A DNA stretch of 64,000 bases from the NCBI GenBank assembly GCA_963971405.1, contig OZ020487.1, forward strand, positions 24,475,371 through 24,539,370, written 5' to 3'. The DNA is from Psococerastis gibbosa (lineage: Eukaryota > Arthropoda > Insecta > Psocodea > Psocidae). Position numbers and translations under genes: made by a program. Under the pieces are notes generated by a model, which saw nothing but the letters and a program-made list of their open reading frames with translations, did no database searches and was not told the origin of the DNA. This document shows positions 57,960-64,000 of the stretch, piece by piece; within the stretch, counting starts at the first letter, position 1, and every line of letters starts with the position of its first letter.

Positions 57960-58295
57960 AAGTAGAAAATAAAATTTAATAAATTTGTATTAAGAATAGT
58001 TTAAATAAGAAATAAATATAAATGATTGTAAAAAAGCGTGGGGTTTGTTTGTAACCGACTCATTTGGACTTGATTTTGACGCACTTCAAACGAACAGATT
58101 TCATTTAAAGTGCTAAAATTTATTTAAGATATTATCAAAGTGACGATCCTTCTACTCATTTCTGTCAATAAAATGTTTATAACTATTGACACTATGCACC
58201 CCACGCTTTTTTACAATAACTTATATTTATTTATTTCTTATTTACATTATCATTAATCCAAATTTATTAAATTGTATTTTCTACTTTTTAGTTGG
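57960..58295. mobile_element. Inverted-repeat element with GCGTGGGG arms
   Basis: The left arm (57966-58041, from GTAGAAAATA to AAAAAAGCGTGGGG) and right arm (58198-58290, CCCCACGCTTTTTT to TATTTTCTAC) are about 75-90 bp and imperfectly complementary. The unique centre carries GTTTGTAACCGACTC, whose reverse complement recurs at about 59140. Confidence 0.7.
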
Positions 58296-58749
58296 ATTTT
58301 CTATATAAATTTTAAAAGTCAGTGTTATATACTCCATTTATAATACTGCAACAATTTCTATATAAAAGCGTGTTTTTAGTTTTTTTAAACTATTACTTAT
58401 TTCTCACTTTTTAGTTGTATTTTCTATATTATTGTTGATATTGTCTAATAATATGTAACAGGACTATGTTAACGAATGATTAGGCATTGCTCTCTGTGCC
58501 TAAAATTCGCATTTTAAACACCTTAAATATTTAGAAAACCGTCAAAACTGCATGATTCACTTTGCCGGTTCGCCCCGGTTTACGGTAACCTCTGCTTACG
58601 GTAAGTCTGGAACTGGTTCGCGCACTAGCCCTATCTCTCTTATACTTTCATGCGTAGTTCGCGCACTAGCTCTATCTGTCTTACTCTTGTTGGTAGTTAT
58701 TACACATGCAAGAGTTTCAAAAACTCTGAATACAATGTTGTTTCTTGTT
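58296..58749. other. No gene; short 41-bp tandem duplication
   Basis: GTTCGCGCACTAGC...CTATCT is repeated at 58616 and 58657. TTTTCTATATAAA words echo the arm of the inverted-repeat element to the left. Confidence 0.5.
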
Positions 58750-58895
58750 AAGGTGCCCATTCCACATACGTACAACGTCAATGAAAATTATGAAATTGAA
58801 GGTGGTAGCAGAATTTTTAGTATGTCTTTAATGTCTGCTACCACCTTCAATTTCATAATTTTCATTGACGCTGTACGCATGTGGAATGGGCACCT
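58750..58895. mobile_element. Near-perfect 145-bp hairpin element
   Basis: 62-bp arms with only two mismatches (start AGGTGCCCATTCCACAT, inner end GGTGGTAGCAGA) around a 21-bp loop. Shares its tips and the GGTAGCAGA inner word with the 387-bp foldbacks and with 61916-62079. The frames over it are palindrome shadows. Confidence 0.88.
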
Positions 58896-59990
58896 AAACA
58901 AGATCCCCTGGCAACAGCCGCCCGATGTGGCCCTTGGTTGCCATGGCAGCAGACGCCACACTCTCATGCAAAGGATGCTCAAAGAAATTTAATAATTTTT
59001 ATTAGCGAATTTAATCAGGATAATTGGATAGTGCAATTGAATTATTGCATTGTCATCAGTCTTTGACAGGTGTGCAAAGTTTGAATTAAATCTGATCGTT
59101 CAAAGTATACTTTAGGGCAAAATCGGGCCCAAAGGAGTCGGTTACAAACACATGCACGGGTGATGAAACTAATGAAAGCGTTATAAAAATTGCATAATAC
59201 TCGTATTTTAGCAATTCAATTAGACAATTCTGTCCACCTTTCTATAGGTAACTTACAGAACTGTAAGCTTACATAAAAAAAATCATATTATGCAGTTGTT
59301 GCAGTTAAGTTTTTTGAAATAGACAAAAACAAAAACAGAAAATTATAGCTTAAAAAGTATTACGATCGTTATTTTGACTCGTTTTATGCAGAATACGTAA
59401 CAATCATGTTCTACACTGAAGAATGATTAATAACCGAGAATGCCCAGGAAACCGGGACAGAAAAGTGGGAAAAACATTTTGTGAGAAACATGCGGGATTG
59501 AGGATGAAGTTACATTAGGAACCAGCCACCGTTAAATACAAACCAGCAAATACGATTCATATTCAATTTTGAAATGCTCCGCTCCCCAAGTAGATTGAAT
59601 TGTTACTTCATTATATAACTAATACTTCGCTCGTAGTAGCTAAGCCGAGAGGGGGGGGGGGGTGAGTGGGGAGTTGAAGTGGAATTTGGATAGGGGGAAA
59701 TGATTCCCAGCTGTGTTTTCTCTCCTTCATTTTAATTATTTGCTACTTTCCAAAACAATTACTTAGCTCTTTTGCGCAATTGTAATGATTCTATAAGCAT
59801 TGCAAATTTGCAGTTTTGTGTTCTTGCTTTCTGCAGGTTTAATGAAAACAGGCTGTGCATGTAAAGGACAAAGGGAGTGTAAAAATCTAATTTCTTATAA
59901 AATATCAATCGTGAGTCGTCAAATTATCAGGACCAACCGAAGAACTTTTTCACATCACCCCTTTCTAACATAGATTCCCTAAATTACTTA

Positions 59991-60368
59991 TGCGCCGATT
60001 CCACCGACCGGCTAGGGCTAAATACAAAAACGGTGACGTGGTAGCAGACATTCAAGACTTAGGCGGGGTTTCCTCCGACCTCGCATTGCAGAATGCAAAT
60101 GACATTGACGGAAATTAGAATTTTTCTTTTTATAGAAATCTATTAAAATGTTTGTACTTAACATATCCCATGACGCCATTTTTTAATTTTAGTTTGTTTG
60201 TGATTTTACTGTATGATCATTGATCAATTTTAACTATGGCATAGAGGAAAATAAATATTTCCGTCAATTCTGCAATGCGAGGTCGATGGAAACCCCGCCT
60301 AAGTCTTGAATGTCTGCTACCACGTCACTGTTTTTGTAAATAGCCCTAGCTAGTGGAATCCCCGCCTT
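59991..60368. mobile_element. Third, diverged copy of the 387-bp foldback
   Basis: Same arms and centre as 25880-26266 (GGCTAGGGCTA, ACGGTGACGTGGTAGCAGAC, TTGATCAATTTTAACTATGG) but with diverged tips (GCGCCGATTCCACCG / GTGGAATCCCCGCCTT) and GCGGGGTTTCC in place of GGCGTTTCCACC in both arms. Arm changes match each other, suggesting copying from a distinct subfamily. Confidence 0.82.
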
Positions 60369-61064
60369 AGAGAAAGCATTTTACACTGTCACTGAGGCAC
60401 TATCACAATGACATTAATTACTTTATATACTATTACTTTAAATACTTTATTGGCAATTACTTGTTGATTACTTGATTGTATAATTTAACAGGAATATATA
60501 TTTCTATTTATTTCCTTATGTATTTAGAGATTTGCCATAATTATTGAATTTGATTGCACAAAAAAAAAAAAAAAAAAAAAAATACGATTGGTGTGGTAGT
60601 TCCGAGGAAAGAGTTCAAGAACATCGGCCAAATAGTGTTAGTGAAGACCTCGTGTCATATATACGAGTATCTAAATGTAGAGGAGGCAGGAGCATTTTTG
60701 CTAAATTTATGGATATTGTCTAAGGATATTGCCTGCGAAAATCGACTTTTTACAACAAAAAACGCGTAGTGAGGGTGTTCTTATTTGCTCTCAAGACTGA
60801 GATTAATTGTTCGATTTTAGCTGATATGAAGAGATAAACCTCTACATGGGTTAATTAATTAACTTAACAAAAAAGGAAAACGGTGAAAATTGGAAAAAAA
60901 AATGGCAACAGCTGAAATAATGCCTGTAAAAGTTTGTATACTTTTTTATAAGCAAAATAAACGTTTACAGTCATTTCCCTGTTACATTAGATACAGCAAC
61001 GAAAAATGTCAAATTTGCTTATACAATACTATAGTAAACTTATAAAGTCCTAAATTGGGTCATT
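60369..61064. other. Coding-like repeat tail, no intact gene
   Basis: A 24-A run at 60560 precedes an open frame to 60769 ending LSKDIACENRLFTTKNA. 60650-60800 has a diverged nucleotide relative at 27735-27880 (and 47067-47212), so it is probably the coding end of a dispersed element I cannot name. Confidence 0.45.
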
Positions 61065-61410
61065 CATGGCGATTTGGGGTTATTATAATACCGGGGTTTA
61101 TTTAACTGTTTAAACAAATAAAGTGCAAAATGTGTGGGAAATTCAAATTGATAAATTAATATTTTTGGTGAGTTTTTAATTTTTCTCCCTTACATATACT
61201 GTAGACACATTCATTAAACTTCTTATTGTATTTCAAAATTCTACCTGTACATTTTAATGTTTATTAGTATTTCCTTCAATTATTAAACAATGCAATTCTA
61301 TTGGATTCTAATAATTAATTATTTTTGAATTTCCCGCACCTATTTTAACACCTTACTACTGCCGTATTAAAAAATAAACCCCGGTATTATAATAATCCCA
61401 AATCGCCATG
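61065..61410. mobile_element. MITE with 38-bp terminal inverted repeats
   Basis: CATGGCGATTTGGGGTTATT... at 61065 pairs with its reverse complement ending AATCGCCATG at 61410 over about 38 bp with one mismatch (GGGG vs GGGA). Interior AT-rich and non-coding. No clear TSD. Confidence 0.8.
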
Positions 61411-61915
61411 ATCGCGCTGCTGATTAATATTAAAAAATATCATTAAGTCATTCATCATACTAAAATTATGATGCAATCCTTATTTCACGTTGAATTATTT
61501 TATTAATTATAAGCAGTAGTTAAAGTAAAGGGGAGTTAAAAGGTCAGCTATAGCTGAACAGGATATGCAGTCTGCACTCAAGTTTCGTCCCTGGCGTACA
61601 GTTTAATTTCCGGAGGCAGCAGCGGAACGACCGTCCGGCACCATTTACCCAGGAGAGTATGGATTGATTAAAACTGTCGCCTTTTACAACGAGGGATGGC
61701 TCTAGCATTTGGTTAATTGAATTCAACTTTACACGTTTCGACAGGTACTGCGGTAACCTTATTCACTTTGTGGATTAGTCCATGCTGTGTTTGCTCTTGA
61801 CTTTGAACCGTCCAGCAGCGAATACTTTTAGTGGAATTTGTTTTAAGCCCTGCAAAAAAATAAGGTATATTATTGTACAAGGCTGCCCTTTATTGTGTTG
61901 TATGGTATTATGTTA
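61411..61915. other. No gene supported
   Basis: AT-rich unique sequence with one 60-aa chance frame. Confidence 0.5.
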
Positions 61916-62079
61916 AGGGGGGTATTCCATATACGTCAATCGTCAACGAAAAATTGAAAAATGACGTTTTAGCAGACATTAAAGACATACTAAAAATTCT
62001 GCTACCACGTCAATTTACGTCATTTTGACGTCATTTTTCAATTTTTCGTTGACGTTGTACGTATGTGGAATGGGCACCT
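61916..62079. mobile_element. 164-bp hairpin element of the same family
   Basis: Right tip GTGGAATGGGCACCT; left tip AGGGGGGTATTCCA is mutated. Arms carry GTCAACGAAAAATTG/CAATTTTTCGTTGAC and AATGACGT; the loop has the same TTAAAGACATACTAAAAATT word as 58750-58895. Confidence 0.82.
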
Positions 62080-62384
62080 AATAGAATTTTGTACTTACTG
62101 GGACTCAAACGATTCACCCACATGAAAGGCCACAATGCTAACATGTATAAGTTAAGTAACTAATACTATACGTATATGTTTATTTGTTATTATATATTAT
62201 AAGTACTAATAACGGCATTCATTTGAGCCCAGGGATGGTATTCGGTAACCACGTTGGGCCTCTCCGCGGACACCTGGATATCATTAGAATAAACATTTTG
62301 ACCCTGTAACAGATTTTGCGTTTTCAGCTTTCTCAGCGCATTTTTTGCGGATGCAAACTTTTGCGTTTGGCTGAATCCGGCAAC

Positions 62385-62707
62385 CAGAGGCTTAAAGTTT
62401 TAGAACGATGGTGGGGGCAAAACTATGTAGACCTTATGACGTCATCAGGCAGGATTTAAGGAAAAATTGAAAATATAACAGCAAAATAGTAGGGTTTTAC
62501 GCATTTTTATAGTTGTAAAGTATAGCTGTAGATTTTACGAAGCTAAAAAAGCAATGCTTATATTCATATTGCTGCAAAGGGGGCCATGAAGTATGAACCA
62601 CGTCTTACAATGCCCGAGGCTGGGGGGCAAAGCCCACCCCCCAAAAGGAGGAGCTGGGGGGGGGGCAAGTTGGACCGTACCCCCCCCCCCCCCACTTTAC
62701 GCCCCTG
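62385..62707. mobile_element. hAT-type MITE with perfect TSD
   Basis: Ends CAGAGGCTTAAAG and CTTTACGCCCCTG; the exact 8-bp duplication CCGGCAAC lies at 62377-62384 and 62708-62715. Same interior family as 34651-34973. Local frames on both strands are poly-G/P artefacts. Confidence 0.92.
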
Positions 62708-62715
62708 CCGGCAAC

Positions 62716-64000
62716 TAACGCTATCACACTCAAGCACCGTCACTGGAACATTCATTTGTTTATTTAGGAGGGGGGGGGGTAGGGTGTAGGGAGCGAGGAA
62801 CTTATTAACTTTCGGTTTAGGAAGGTATCTGTAAAGCGTCTGGACGACGCGACGGGGTCCTTGGAAAAAAAATTCTGGGAATCGCTGCTCTAGGGACCTC
62901 GGTACTGTTAGCCGGGGGAAGACAATCGGATTAATTGAATTACAATGGAGAATAGTTAGGAAAGAAATTGAATAATGAGGAAATGTTTTGTTCCGGGGCG
63001 TTACATTACAATCAGCCATTATTAAATACCAAAGACACAATCAATGTATAGTATGTACGTTTGCGATTGACGTAAGGGGACTATACAGTAAATCCTAATA
63101 AATTTACGTAGCATCGTCTATAGATGCAGATAACTTACATTATTCCGTTTTTGGTGTAGTTATTTTATCGTAAAACAGAAGTGGGAATTTTCTTAAATCA
63201 AAACCAGCAGTGAGGGACAGAGGAACGAGTGAAAATTGATGTATAAATTGGTCTAGTGACAAGGACAAACCAAATGCTCAAGATAAACAAATTAACTTAT
63301 TGTCCAGGAGACGACAATGTTAACTACGCCCTCCTCAACCATTTCAAAAGTATGAGGGGTTATTGGGGAAATGTACAAGCTCGGGGACAACTTAGCTTGG
63401 GGGCTGTCTCCTGGGAATGAAAATTGAATTTGCTGGGATTCCGATAAGATCAGCATTTGTAATGATGACGCCCTAATATTGTTTGTTTCCCAATTTTCAT
63501 GAATTTGGTCTAGGGAAAGCTATTATATTATTTATGTCGGGCAGGCAATAAACAGACAAATGGTTTTACTTAACGCCTTCTGTATACAGCACTTTCCTTT
63601 TCCTATTTATTACAGCTTTCACCTGTTCACTCCTTCAGCCCCATTTATGTGTGCAGCAATTTTAGAAAAGAAAGAAAGAAAATTGTCTTTATTTTCGATA
63701 TGGGTGAATTTTGGGCCTTTCGGCCCACTCTTACAATTAACCCATAATGTTAACTTAAATACCTACTATTTATAATAAAACTAAAAATGAAAAACTAAAC
63801 TAAACCACACCATTTATGAAATAAACGTGACATTTTAGGGCGACGAAAACCATTTTAATTTTTCAGCACTTGAACACTGAAAAATATATTATATAGGCTA
63901 CAAAGAAGGGTACAGGGGAGTAGCTGCCCCCCCCCCCCCAATGTAGTCAGTCTGTTGCAAGTTAATTTATGACGTTATAATTTAATCGATATTACATAAG
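62716..64000. other. No gene supported
   Basis: G-run and C-run patches (62768-62778, 63930) and AT-rich sequence. Short frames have no known motifs. Confidence 0.5.

Noticed and set aside
58552..58992. 146-aa frame
   Set aside because: Half of it lies in the 145-bp hairpin element, so the openness is shared by both strands through the palindrome.
62564..63040. 158-aa minus-strand frame
   Set aside because: Runs across a hAT MITE with G/C runs that translate to poly-P/poly-G; no protein family.

Overview
This window is AT-rich, repeat-dominated eukaryotic DNA, most likely from an arthropod. The evidence is CR1/Jockey-type LINEs, tRNA-derived SINEs, many hAT-type non-autonomous elements with 8-bp target-site duplications (TSDs), a degenerate CCTAA (TTAGG-like) satellite, and no bacterial operon structure. 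I cannot name the species. Only four reading frames look like real, intact proteins, all on the minus strand: a LINE ORF1/ORF2 pair (19873-23744), a 1326-aa family B DNA polymerase (38130-42110) and a 101-aa OB-fold-like protein (42986-43291). Almost every other open frame is a chance ORF in repeats.

Layout. 1-19.6 kb is a graveyard of short elements: two dead LINE fragments (about 0.9-1.3 and 5.3-6.2 kb), SINEs, hAT elements with recognisable 8-bp TSDs (2263, 3833, 8056, 9627, 10451, 13302, and a nested pair at 18702/18936), a foldback element at 6.8 kb and an 18-bp minisatellite at 10.1 kb. 19.67-23.9 kb is an intact LINE. 24576-36748 is a 12.2-kb block that recurs in the same orientation at 43902-56078, almost perfectly. 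The first copy ends exactly at a 200-N assembly gap (36749-36948). Between the copies lie a CCTAA-type satellite, the polymerase gene and the small OB-like gene. 56.1-64 kb holds another LINE 3' end split by a hAT element, long inverted-repeat elements and more hAT debris.

The most interesting locus is 36.9-43.9 kb. The polymerase has all protein-primed PolB motifs (DFE, YxxxD, DxxxLYG, NSxYGK, DTDS, KxY), N-terminal C2H2 fingers and an endonuclease VII-type module between its exonuclease motifs. It and the small gene are each preceded by the same ~70-bp sequence, which contains a TATA-like box and an initiator-like site about 30 bp apart. They therefore look like a co-expressed replication pair (polymerase plus candidate single-strand-binding protein) of a Polinton/adintovirus/bidnavirus-like or other selfish DNA element. 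No integrase, capsid or packaging ATPase is visible. Whether the 12.2-kb flanking direct repeat is a real duplication or unmerged contig/haplotype overlap is the key unresolved point; the 200-N gap and the near-identity favour an assembly cause.

No conventional host gene can be supported. The best hint is a promoter-like block ending in a consensus splice donor at 55.98-56.14 kb.
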